From positions 1 through 64,000 of IMG/VR virus record IMGVR_UViG_3300045977_000235: 64,000 bases of DNA. The stretch is one strand, 5' to 3'. Source of the DNA: a virus. Below the pieces are notes generated by a model that was not told the origin of the DNA, did no database searches, and saw nothing but the letters and a program-made list of their open reading frames with translations. The position numbers and the translations under genes are program-made. Positions 58,021 to 64,000 of this stretch are shown one piece after another (the first letter of the stretch is position 1; each line of letters begins with the position of its first letter).

Positions 58021-58258
58021 CATATTCTTCATCCTCTCCCATTTCATCTTCTTCATCATTCTTATCAAAAAGTATGCCCGATGTACCATAATAATACACG
58101 TTAGGTAATACAGTAAACATATAGTATTTATGAAAATCAGGGTGTTTTGTTTTTATAAGTCGTATTGCATCTCTCTTGTCATCGGCGGCAACAATATATA
58201 TGTCTGTATCATAGTAAGTAATCTGCCAAATAAGATACACAGTCTTACCCATACTCAT
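58001..58258 (-). CDS. Small acidic-tail protein
   Basis: 85 aa. VYLIWQITYYDTDIYIVAADDKRDAIRLIKTKHPDFHKYYMF reads as strand, strand, helix: the mini-fold common in phage small proteins (W.I.Y...DIYIV.A....AI..I). The C-terminus is acidic (DKNDEEDEMGEDEEYESS). AAAGGATAAC precedes the ATG. Confidence 0.58.
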   Translation of the reverse strand: MSMGKTVYLIWQITYYDTDIYIVAADDKRDAIRLIKTKHPDFHKYYMFTVLPNVYYYGTSGILFDKNDEEDEMGEDEEYESSHYY

Positions 58259-58261
58259 ATG

Positions 58262-58447
58262 TTATCCTTTTGTACCAAGAGATACCATCTCTCCATCCAT
58301 CTGTATCTCTTGTGTTTGTAATAGACGTTCTACTGTTAAATCAAAATGTAAATCAAAAATAAATTGCAATCGTTCTTTGATGTCGTAGATAGAGAGGCTT
58401 TTATTCTCTATACAAAATTTAATATGTTGTTTTAAAAATTCATGCAT
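58262..58447 (-). CDS. Tandem small helical protein, copy 3
   Basis: 61 aa. FLKQHIKFCIENKSLSIYDIKERLQFIFDLHFDLTVERLLQTQEIQMDGEMVSLGTK follows the same pattern as the next two genes: two helices, a hF(D/A)... helix, then a short strand pair ending ...L.TK. The layout resembles a small winged helix (helix-helix-helix-wing). AAGGAATAAT precedes the ATG. Confidence 0.58.
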   Translation of the reverse strand: MHEFLKQHIKFCIENKSLSIYDIKERLQFIFDLHFDLTVERLLQTQEIQMDGEMVSLGTKG

Positions 58448-58450
58448 ATA

Positions 58451-58639
58451 TTATTCCTTAGTAACAAGGGATGCTACATCATTTGTTATTTGTATTTCTT
58501 CATTCCGTACAAGAAACTCCATTGTAATAGCAAAGTGTGATTCAAAGATATATAGTAACTGCATATGTAATTCTTGAACAGGAACAGATGGATTCTCTTT
58601 CAAAGTATCTAAGATATACCGTATCAACGTGTTATACAT
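58451..58639 (-). CDS. Tandem small helical protein, copy 2
   Basis: 62 aa. LIRYILDTLKENPSVPVQELHMQLLYIFESHFAITMEFLVRNEEIQITNDVASLVTK aligns with copies 1 and 3 (ELH..L...FE.HF......LV...EI.I..D...L.TK). Possible winged-helix regulator. AAAGGATG precedes the ATG. Confidence 0.58.
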   Translation of the reverse strand: MYNTLIRYILDTLKENPSVPVQELHMQLLYIFESHFAITMEFLVRNEEIQITNDVASLVTKE

Positions 58640-58843
58640 TTATACATCCTTTGCAACAAGGTAGACTGTATCATTGACTATAGATACATCTTGTGTCTCT
58701 ACAAGAGACTCCAGTGCTACATCAAAATGAAATTCAAAAGCATTCTGTAGTTCCTGATGGAGTTCAACAAAAGATAAAGAATAATCTTCTTTATCTTCAA
58801 GGGCAGATATGATATAGGCTTGGAGTAATTCATGTAACTTCAT
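58640..58843 (-). CDS. Tandem small helical protein, copy 1
   Basis: 67 aa. LLQAYIISALEDKEDYSLSFVELHQELQNAFEFHFDVALESLVETQDVSIVNDTVYLVAKDV. It is coupled to the upstream gene as TAATG. It aligns with copies 2 and 3; a slightly longer linker follows the first helix. Confidence 0.58.
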   Translation of the reverse strand: MKLHELLQAYIISALEDKEDYSLSFVELHQELQNAFEFHFDVALESLVETQDVSIVNDTVYLVAKDV

Positions 58844-59037
58844 TATACTTTACTTTCTAGTTTTATGATTCTCTTTTGTAGTTCCCCGTTTTCTATGGAG
58901 AGATCGTAGAGTTCTCTTTGTATTCTATGTTCAATCTTCTCTATACGATCTAATAGTTTCTCACAGAAACTTTGGAGTTGTCTTATAGATCTGTACTCCC
59001 ATGAATATTGATGCCCGTAATTCCCATCTAGTTTCAT
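58843..59037 (-). CDS. Small coiled-coil protein
   Basis: 64 aa. RSIRQLQSFCEKLLDRIEKIEHRIQRELYDLSIENGELQKRIIKLESK is one long coiled coil. AGGAGAAC precedes the ATG; the stop overlaps the next gene. It may form dimers with itself or with the small helical proteins downstream. Confidence 0.58.
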   Translation of the reverse strand: MKLDGNYGHQYSWEYRSIRQLQSFCEKLLDRIEKIEHRIQRELYDLSIENGELQKRIIKLESKV

Positions 59038-59057
59038 ATGTTCTCCTATTAAATAAT

Positions 59058-59735
59058 TTAATATCGTACAAGGATATTAGGTTTACCTACCTTGTATAAC
59101 CATTCTTCTCCTTGTGCATTGTGTGCATCCCTATATTGTGGGAATACATATTTACCTACATTCTCTGAATAAGATTCAAGATTGAATCCTTCTGTGTTAC
59201 GAATTACATATCCTTCTAAAGAGTTCTCATGTGTTGAATATGCAGACTTCTTCATTTTCATATCTACCGCAGCTTGTATAGCCTTTACATCATACATGCC
59301 CGTGTAAATAACAGGTACGTGTATAAGATCTAGCTTCTTGATTATCTTCATTGTGTCATAATAAGATAAGCAATAATGCCCTATCCAAATTGAATGAACT
59401 AAAAAATAATCAGGTAACAAATCGTACTCTATAACATGTTGCATGTACATGTTCTCTCCTACGATTCGATACCTTGGATCTAGCTTGTAACAAAGAAGTG
59501 ATTGTAATTGTGCTATGTAATGTGTACTACTGTGCTTCATAGGAGTTAAGCTACGTGTGTGCCAATAATTTTGTGCCACAGTTACACATCCTCCGTCAAC
59601 CTTTTCTGTAACTACTACTTCCTTTTGATTAAATACACTATCGGACTTTAATTGTCTATCACCTTTTGATATGTTAGACCAAGGGAGATGATAGACTCTT
59701 GGATACTTTATTTTCTCTGTCGTTTCTTCTGTCAT
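59058..59735 (-). CDS. RNA ligase (Rnl2-like nucleotidyltransferase)
   Basis: 225 aa from the ATG at 59735, which has AAAGGAAC upstream and overlaps the upstream stop; an earlier ATG (59774) would read through the palindrome at 59748. Motif I is VVTEKVDGGCVTV with the nucleotidyl Lys at K45, motif III near GENMYMQHVI, motif IV SLEGYVIRN, and motif V KYVFPQYR. This is the adenylation core of phage RNA ligases; no extra C-terminal domain is present. A likely role is repair of tRNAs cut by host defences. Confidence 0.85.
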   Translation of the reverse strand: MTEETTEKIKYPRVYHLPWSNISKGDRQLKSDSVFNQKEVVVTEKVDGGCVTVAQNYWHTRSLTPMKHSSTHYIAQLQSLLCYKLDPRYRIVGENMYMQHVIEYDLLPDYFLVHSIWIGHYCLSYYDTMKIIKKLDLIHVPVIYTGMYDVKAIQAAVDMKMKKSAYSTHENSLEGYVIRNTEGFNLESYSENVGKYVFPQYRDAHNAQGEEWLYKVGKPNILVRY

Positions 59736-60502
59736 GTGCGTTCCTTTATTAAATAATTTAATCTTTTTATACAAATATTATAATACTGTTTTTCTTTTTC
59801 TATTCCTATAAATTGCCGATTAAGATTTTGTGCAGCAACTAATGTTGAACCACTACCTGCACAGTTATCAAGAACAATGTCACCCTCATTTGTATAGGTC
59901 TTTATAAGATACTCACAGAGAGCTATAGGTTTTTGTGTAGGTACATAACCTCCTTCACTTTCAGCAGTCCTAAAATATTGTACACTTCTTGGGAAACGTA
60001 AACCTGATTCGTTTTTTAATTCTACTGGTTTACGTTCTCCAGCACCTTTTGATAAGGTTTCGTTGTTCTTACCATTATCTATCCCATAATTATATGGATT
60101 ACCTTTAGTCTTTTGTGGAAAATATCTCATCCATTGTTTTGTATTTTGGGCTGCTGGATATTTAGAGAACACACTGATTATCTCATGTGTTTTCAATGGT
60201 TGAAATCTTGCATGAACATAATTACTTCCTTTTGATTTTTCCCATATCCAATCATACTTAAACAAACGAAGATTAGAAAGTCGTAAATAACTACTAAAAG
60301 GTTCACTACCAAAAAGAAGAATAGCACAATCATCTTTAATGATCCTCTCGTAGTGTTCCCATAACTTATCAAATGGTATAAGAACATCCCATTTGCAAGC
60401 GGTTGTTCCATAAGGTAAATCACAGAGTATCATATCTATTGATTGATCTGGTATATCTCCCATTAATTCTAAACAATCACCTAACCATATTTCTTTCTTC
60501 AT
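59732..60502 (-). CDS. DNA adenine N6-methyltransferase (beta class)
   Basis: 256 aa. Motif IV is CDLPYGTTACKWD (D28-L-P-Y31); VPTQKPIALCEYLIKTYTNEGDIVLDNCAGSGST is motifs X and I near the C-terminus, with FIGIEKEKQYY after it. Motif IV before motif I marks the beta class of amino-methyltransferases. No restriction nuclease gene is adjacent, so this looks like a solitary enzyme for protecting phage DNA. The end, KRLNYLIKERT, includes LNYLI read from the palindrome at 59748-59762. Confidence 0.88.
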   Translation of the reverse strand: MKKEIWLGDCLELMGDIPDQSIDMILCDLPYGTTACKWDVLIPFDKLWEHYERIIKDDCAILLFGSEPFSSYLRLSNLRLFKYDWIWEKSKGSNYVHARFQPLKTHEIISVFSKYPAAQNTKQWMRYFPQKTKGNPYNYGIDNGKNNETLSKGAGERKPVELKNESGLRFPRSVQYFRTAESEGGYVPTQKPIALCEYLIKTYTNEGDIVLDNCAGSGSTLVAAQNLNRQFIGIEKEKQYYNICIKRLNYLIKERT

Positions 60503-60554
60503 ATTTTCCTTTTATTAAATTATTTAATGAGGGGTATTTCTACCCCTCTAGTGT

Positions 60555-60986
60555 TTATGCAGTAAACATTGTCCTTTCAATCTTCTTGAGTTTCCTTTGC
60601 ATCTCCTTGAGAAACTTTAGTACATCATTAAACCCATAGTCATCATTCAACATGATGTGATAGTATGCAACACCATCATTAAACAAGTATCCTGCATGTT
60701 GTTCTAGTTCATCATCTAACCATTCAGTTAGTTCATTATAGAATGGTACAAAAGGATACGTTGTTTCCTTTTCATGCTTGTAGATAGTTGATGCTGCAAG
60801 GTACAAAGCACCAGAGATACACCAGCTACATGCATCCTTGTCTAATGAAACAACAGGTTTTCCTTCTCTATTCCGTGCTTCTGTTTTTTGGCAGAAGGTA
60901 TTAGGGTTCTTATAAAGGTCTAATACAAAGGCAATAACTTTTTGATACGCTTGTGTCTGCTCAAGTGTAATGGTATTCCGAATCAT
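60555..60986 (-). CDS. DUF6197-like protein
   Basis: 143 aa. The pattern AYQKVIAFVLDLY..., DACSWCISGALYLAASTIY, YNELTEWLDDELEQH, LFNDGVAYYHIMLND matches the uncharacterised family I know as DUF6197 (WC..GAL motif, then a ND.......V...F helix). Widespread in phages; function unknown. GGAGAATAAATA precedes the ATG. It is flanked by a palindrome at 60514. Confidence 0.68.
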   Translation of the reverse strand: MIRNTITLEQTQAYQKVIAFVLDLYKNPNTFCQKTEARNREGKPVVSLDKDACSWCISGALYLAASTIYKHEKETTYPFVPFYNELTEWLDDELEQHAGYLFNDGVAYYHIMLNDDYGFNDVLKFLKEMQRKLKKIERTMFTA

Positions 60987-60989
60987 TAT

Positions 60990-61463
60990 TTATTCTCCAG
61001 TAAGACAATTAATATTATTTATTTTATACCTAGAAACATTATAATGGAATGCTTTGTTCTTTTCTATTCCTCCTGTAGTGTGTACTAATAATCGACACCA
61101 TGATTCCTTCGTACTATGTACTATCAATGGGCTTTCTTCTTTATACACTGGCTCTGTGTCTGGACACATAAGCATTGCTGCTAATGTGTTATCTGGATCT
61201 AATATGTTCACACGTAAACATTGTCCTGCACCAACAAGTATCTTTGTTCCATAATAAAATGTATTTGTTTTCTGTGAATGTCTGATGTTTGCAAAAAAAT
61301 ATCTCTTTGCACAATCTGTTGTTCTACATGTTGCTACAGGTACTACATATGCGGATTCTCCATCAGAGGTAGGTATCTTTTCTACAAGGCATTCACCTTG
61401 TACTACACACGTCCATATAAGAGTCACAACAAAAACAGTCATCATCACCAGGAATTTTATCAT
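60990..61463 (-). CDS. Secreted Cys-rich protein
   Basis: 157 aa from the ATG at 61463 (GAAAGGTGAC upstream; a start at 61505 would read through the palindrome at 61477). MIKFLVMMTVFVVTLIWTCV then VQGECLVEKIP is a signal peptide, probably cut after VQG. Mature Cys residues (ECLVEK, TCRTTDCAKR, QCLRV, MCPDTE, WCRLLV, NCLTGE) could form disulfides. An exported protein of unknown role. Confidence 0.65.
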   Translation of the reverse strand: MIKFLVMMTVFVVTLIWTCVVQGECLVEKIPTSDGESAYVVPVATCRTTDCAKRYFFANIRHSQKTNTFYYGTKILVGAGQCLRVNILDPDNTLAAMLMCPDTEPVYKEESPLIVHSTKESWCRLLVHTTGGIEKNKAFHYNVSRYKINNINCLTGE

Positions 61464-61509
61464 GTCACCTTTCTCCATTAAATTATTTAATTTTTTAAAA
61501 CACATACTA

Positions 61510-61785
61510 TCACTTTACCTTTTTCTTCCAACGAGCTAGTTTCTGTTTAGATCCTTCATGCCCTGCATCTTTATTTAACAGTCGTAACATCTTTAATTGT
61601 GCTTCTCGTAATGTAAAATACGTCCATTCTTTTTGTTCTTGTGCATTAATAATAATTACTACATATATTTGTGCGTTCTCTATCCAATCATGTTCCCTTT
61701 GACTATAGAGTGCTACATTCTTTTCTCTTTTTAATTGTTTAAATTCATAGCCTTCACTAGAAAGTTCAATGGGAAGGGTTTGCAT
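61510..61785 (-). CDS. Hypothetical protein
   Basis: 91 aa. LKREKNVALYSQREHDWIENAQIYVVIIINAQEQKEWTYFTLREAQLKMLRLL is a strand pair then helix. The end is very basic (SKQKLARWKKKVK), compatible with nucleic-acid binding. GGAGTAAAA precedes the ATG; a palindrome (61795) lies just upstream. Confidence 0.55.
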   Translation of the reverse strand: MQTLPIELSSEGYEFKQLKREKNVALYSQREHDWIENAQIYVVIIINAQEQKEWTYFTLREAQLKMLRLLNKDAGHEGSKQKLARWKKKVK

Positions 61786-61804
61786 TTTTACTCCATTAAA
61801 TTAT

Positions 61805-61993
61805 TTAATCATTCGATTTGAGATGCACTAACTTATTATCTTTTATTCCTATGATTTCTTCCTTTGATAATGTATCAAATTCCTTTTTAATAATTTGGCC
61901 GACATATTCTAATATCAATGTATTGAATTTCTCTAAAGATATTCCCTTCTGTGCATATGACAACAAGATAGCACGCACATATTCTTTAAGCAT
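61805..61993 (-). CDS. Small helical protein, winged-helix-like
   Basis: 62 aa from the ATG at 61993 (AGGGG six bases upstream; the ATG at 61999 is too close to it). MLKEYVRAILLSYAQKGISL, then FNTLILEYVGQIIKKEFDTLSKEEIIGIKDNKLVHLKSND, has the same helix-helix-helix-strand outline as the three genes at 58262-58843. It is directly downstream of a good promoter, so it could be a regulator. Confidence 0.55.
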   Translation of the reverse strand: MLKEYVRAILLSYAQKGISLEKFNTLILEYVGQIIKKEFDTLSKEEIIGIKDNKLVHLKSND

Positions 61994-62010
61994 ACACATC
62001 CCCTCTATTA

Positions 62011-62039
62011 ATTATATCCCATTGTATCTATTGTTGCAA
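62011..62039 (-). promoter_or_regulatory. Sigma-70-type promoter upstream of the 61805 gene
   Basis: On the minus strand, TTGCAA (62039-62034), 17-base spacer, TATAAT (62016-62011). Transcription would start near 62004, giving a short leader with AGGGG. No palindrome overlaps its start; the nearest copy (61795) lies after the gene. Confidence 0.65.
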
Positions 62040-62046
62040 CATTATT

Positions 62047-62499
62047 TTAAATATTCTCTATTTTCAATTCAAGGAAATCTTGAAAATATCTTGTATTCTT
62101 TTTTGTTTGTTGATTGTATATCATATTACGATCTCTAAATTGTACACCTGTAAGAACATTACCTTCCCAATTTAATAATTGAGACATCCATATATAAGCT
62201 ACTTTTTGTAAATCAAATACAAAAAAAGCCATAATATCAACAGTAGAAAATCGTAGTGTTTTATTATTCTTACGACCATTTACTAAACCAAAACTATATA
62301 CATCTTTCCTTGTTCCATATGTCACCATACGTAACGTACTTTTAACTTGAACTTTATAAATTTTAGATTGATGATCAATTAAAATATCATAAGGTAATCC
62401 TTGATCAGATAAAAATGCATTGTAACCTTTATAAATTAAATCATAACAAACAAAATGTTCTGCTGCTTTTCCTAATTGAAGTTCTGTAGAAAGTGCCAA
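62047..62499 (-). CDS. PD-(D/E)XK nuclease-like protein
   Basis: 150 aa, start TTG at 62499 with GGAGGT four bases upstream. LGKAAEHFVCYDLIYKGYNAFLSDQGLPYDILIDHQSKIYKVQVKST has the E...PYD...(K)VQVKS layout of the PD-(D/E)XK fold (D ~39, Q-V-K ~51-53), like the group I intron-associated / VRR-type nucleases. It follows the Dam-like gene with 9 bases between, a possible nuclease-methylase pair. Confidence 0.72.
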   Translation of the reverse strand: MALSTELQLGKAAEHFVCYDLIYKGYNAFLSDQGLPYDILIDHQSKIYKVQVKSTLRMVTYGTRKDVYSFGLVNGRKNNKTLRFSTVDIMAFFVFDLQKVAYIWMSQLLNWEGNVLTGVQFRDRNMIYNQQTKKNTRYFQDFLELKIENI

Positions 62500-62508
62500 T
62501 AGACCTCC

Positions 62509-63222
62509 TTATATGTTTTCTATATGATAATATACTTCATGGCTTGGTTTATGAGTATGGTTAGAATAACTTTTGCTTATAGTAGTTAAATTATTAAACG
62601 GTAGCCATGTAGCACCAGACTTTTCACACACTATAATTTGTCCCTTTCTTCTACTAATCCATAATGCAAGGTGTTCATAATCTATTTTACTATATCTATA
62701 TTCTGTGCTTATGTTATGTTGATACGGTGGATCTATCATATATGTAGCATACTCTGATGGTATAGGCATACTTTCATATGACCAATTACTTATCTTCCAA
62801 TGGCGTATGTACTGTAACTGTGATGCTATTCTGTGTCGTGTTCGTTCATCCCAAAAGTAACCATTCATATGTTCTCTTGCCCATCGTGATAGTGTCTTGC
62901 GTGGTCTACCAGTACCTTTAGTGAGCCAGAATCGTATCAATAGTTGTGCTTCATGGGAGAGATAGGATACTTCATCTATATGTACCTTCACATCAGGTAG
63001 TGAAAGTATCTCTTGTTCTGATACATGGATCAAATAGTCCCATAGTGTAGCTACATTTTCATCTCTATCATTAAGGATTATTTGTTTGTGTGGATACCGT
63101 AAACTGTATCCTGCGCTGCCACTAAACGGCTCTACAATTATGTCATATTTGGGAGTCGGGTAGTACCTTGCTAATCTGTACTTACTGCCAAAAAAAGAGA
63201 AGAATGCTCGTAGTGTATGCAT
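62509..63222 (-). CDS. Dam-type DNA adenine methyltransferase
   Basis: 237 aa from the ATG at 63222, which overlaps the upstream stop as TAATG. FFGSKYRLARYYP (8-20) is motif X, IIVEPFSGSAGYSLRYP motif I, LNDRDENVATLW motif II, and YMIDPPYQHN motif IV (DPPY 164-167). This is the alpha-class order of Dam/DpnM enzymes. The target cannot be told from sequence. It could mask phage DNA or protect it from the nuclease encoded downstream. Confidence 0.87.
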   Translation of the reverse strand: MHTLRAFFSFFGSKYRLARYYPTPKYDIIVEPFSGSAGYSLRYPHKQIILNDRDENVATLWDYLIHVSEQEILSLPDVKVHIDEVSYLSHEAQLLIRFWLTKGTGRPRKTLSRWAREHMNGYFWDERTRHRIASQLQYIRHWKISNWSYESMPIPSEYATYMIDPPYQHNISTEYRYSKIDYEHLALWISRRKGQIIVCEKSGATWLPFNNLTTISKSYSNHTHKPSHEVYYHIENI

Positions 63223-63425
63223 TAGTCTGTCCATTCTTGTATTTTTTGTTGTATTTCTTTGCGCCCGAAAGGTGATTGACAACGTTGTAAATATTCTTGA
63301 TACGTATTAAAACCTAATGCTTCTGCTAATTCTTGCATCACAACGTATGCTTCATTAACATCTCTTGGCATATAATAGAAGTTCTTTTCTATATCACCCT
63401 CATTTCTCAACCTGAGAATATGCAT
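63222..63425 (-). CDS. Hypothetical small protein
   Basis: 67 aa from the ATG at 63425; no clear ribosome site, and an ATG at 63371 is possible. VNEAYVVMQELAEALGFNTYQEYLQRCQSPFGRKEIQQKIQEW is mostly helical. Coupled to the methyltransferase by TAATG, so it may be its accessory. Confidence 0.5.
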   Translation of the reverse strand: MHILRLRNEGDIEKNFYYMPRDVNEAYVVMQELAEALGFNTYQEYLQRCQSPFGRKEIQQKIQEWTD

Positions 63426-63431
63426 AGTAGG

Positions 63432-63521
63432 TCACAATACACCTTTTGTTGTTGCCCATATAGAAGGATCTAATGTATAGCGATGATGTTTAATATAATG
63501 TTTTTCTTCATAAGACAACAT
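63432..63521 (-). CDS. 29-aa peptide
   Basis: ATG at 63521 with AGGAG seven bases upstream, TGA at 63432. MLSYEEKHYIKHHRYTLDPS then IWATTKGVL; polar with several His. A good ribosome site supports translation; function unknown. Confidence 0.48.
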   Translation of the reverse strand: MLSYEEKHYIKHHRYTLDPSIWATTKGVL

Positions 63522-63547
63522 AACTAATCTCCTAGTGATTAAATTAT

Positions 63548-63676
63548 TTAATCCAGCTTGTCTTTATGATTTTCTTTATACGATGCTGCAAAATTTGCCC
63601 CGACAAATAGCCCTATCAAAAACCCGACAAACAACACAGCAAAAAACATAAACCATACACCTACCATGCTATCCAT
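63548..63676 (-). CDS. 42-aa membrane protein
   Basis: ATG at 63676 with AAGGAA upstream; the stop TAA lies in the palindrome at 63538-63552. MDSMVGVWFMFFAVLFVGFL then IGLFVGANFAAS is one membrane helix; the tail KENHKDKLD is charged. It follows the PEP-CTERM gene directly. Confidence 0.58.
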   Translation of the reverse strand: MDSMVGVWFMFFAVLFVGFLIGLFVGANFAASYKENHKDKLD

Positions 63677-63677
63677 A

Positions 63678-63995
63678 TTATTCCTTTCGTTGAAACAACC
63701 ATTGATATAAACCGAATATTCCTAAACCAGTACCTAGTAGCAGCATTGTTCCTGGTTCTGGTACTGGTGAGATAGGAGGAACATCATCTGGTTTTTCTTT
63801 CTTATCTTTTTTCTCTTTCTTATCATCACTGATATTGTCAAGTGGTTTAGCTATTGCATAGCTTGGTCCAAATTGTACTTTATTCAATCGTAACATACCA
63901 CCTATACCACCTGCTAATGGTTTTGCAGCAGCAGGTGATTCAGGAATATCACGTATAGATGTATTAGAAAACAGTAGAAAAAGTATTCCGGCCAT
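63678..63995 (-). CDS. PEP-CTERM sorting-domain protein
   Basis: 105 aa from the ATG at 63995; the frame may extend past the right edge, so the start is uncertain. The C-terminus has VPEPGTMLLLGTGLGIFGLY followed by QWLFQRKE: a PEP motif, a membrane helix and a basic end, the exact tripartite PEP-CTERM signal recognised by exosortases in Gram-negative bacteria. Before it is a charged Lys/Asp linker (DDKKEKKDKKEKPDD). Known PEP-CTERM proteins are exported and processed at the membrane. A phage-encoded one is unusual. Confidence 0.8.
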   Translation of the reverse strand: MAGILFLLFSNTSIRDIPESPAAAKPLAGGIGGMLRLNKVQFGPSYAIAKPLDNISDDKKEKKDKKEKPDDVPPISPVPEPGTMLLLGTGLGIFGLYQWLFQRKE

Positions 63996-64000
63996 AGTCA

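Larger units (their letters stand above)
3704..63552. repeat. Dispersed palindrome family ATTAAAT(T/A)ATTTAAT (~43 copies)
   Basis: Starts of 15-bp copies found by eye: 3704v, 5136, 5182, 9091v, 9933, 11808, 15052, 19533v, 20277, 20835v, 22203, 25261, 25672, 27723, 28359, 30000, 32584, 32676v, 34274, 35500, 37842v, 39257, 40040v, 41139, 42095, 43213, 45860, 47684v, 49964, 52288, 54133, 55154, 55834, 55990, 56054, 56217v, 57101, 59048, 59748, 60514, 61477, 61795, 63538 (v = one or two changes, mainly at the ends). The T and A centres are the two strands of the same site. Many copies are extended to GATTAAATTATTTAATC. Weaker relatives lie near 6267, 23238 and 29298. Most copies sit in short intergenic gaps; about eleven are inside genes. 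The arms are pure AT with a one-base centre, so an RNA hairpin terminator is unlikely; a site for a dimeric DNA-binding protein is the simplest reading. Confidence 0.93.

Noticed and set aside
60990-61505. Longer start for the secreted Cys-rich protein at 61505
   Set aside because: It would translate the palindrome at 61477-61491 ahead of the signal peptide; the ATG at 61463 has a good ribosome site.
1-64000. Integrase, attachment site or clear lysogeny repressor
   Set aside because: No tyrosine or serine recombinase motifs and no typical repressor with HTH plus peptidase domain were seen in the window.

Overview
The window reads as part of the genome of an AT-rich tailed dsDNA phage (or an integrated/assembled copy of one) with an HK97-type head and a lambda-like long flexible tail (siphovirus). 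It is not a bacterial chromosome: genes are short, tightly packed in long co-directional runs with stop/start overlaps, and the morphogenesis genes occur in standard order. No integrase, polymerase or primase is visible, so this is probably not the whole genome. A PEP-CTERM protein at the right edge hints at a Gram-negative host with an exosortase system, but this is only an inference.

Layout. (1) 1-32.4 kb, minus strand, late/structural operon. In transcription order: small and large terminase, small membrane protein, portal, prohead protease, major capsid, HNH protein, small zinc-ribbon proteins, a second tail-tube-like protein with Trp repeats, connector, head closure, HK97 gp10-like protein, tail terminator, tail tube, tail chaperones G and G-T (with a -1 slippery heptamer), tape measure, gpM-like, four tandem paralogues of a beta-rich virion protein, a second gpM-like, gpL-like, another paralogue, zinc-ribbon protein, PhoH ATPase, NlpC/P60 (gpK-like), gpJ-like tip protein, and a giant repeated tail fibre that runs off the left edge. 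(2) 32.6-42.0 kb, plus strand, accessory operon from a consensus sigma-70-type promoter: deaminase, deoxyribonucleotidase, capsid-associated small proteins, tRNA-Asn, phosphoesterase, phosphoribosyltransferase, GIY-YIG nuclease, nucleotidyltransferase, many small unknowns, and a terminal group of membrane/secreted proteins closed by a strong terminator. (3) 42.1-43.6 kb, a non-coding convergent region dense in different palindromes and GTAAAC iterations. (4) 43.6-54.1 kb, minus strand: many small proteins, a SNF2-type helicase and a ParB-like protein with an AT-hook. (5) 54.1-56.5 kb, a second non-coding region with two copies of a structured RNA-like element and more palindromes. (6) 56.5-64 kb, minus strand: small regulators and membrane peptides, RNA ligase, two DNA adenine methyltransferases, a PD-(D/E)XK nuclease and the PEP-CTERM protein.

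The most striking signal is a 15-bp palindrome, ATTAAAT-(T/A)-ATTTAAT, often extended by G...C to 17 bp, in about 43 copies spread across nearly the whole window. It lies mostly in short gaps between genes, often supplying the stop codon of the upstream gene. It also lies inside genes, where it is read as LNNLI, LNYLI or IKLFN. One copy sits at the expected transcription start of the consensus promoter at 32.55 kb, as an operator would. This resembles the logic of mycobacteriophage L5 stoperators and the SPbeta repeated element, with an unrelated site. All coordinates and motif readings were made by eye; family assignments rest on visible motifs and gene order, not on database searches.
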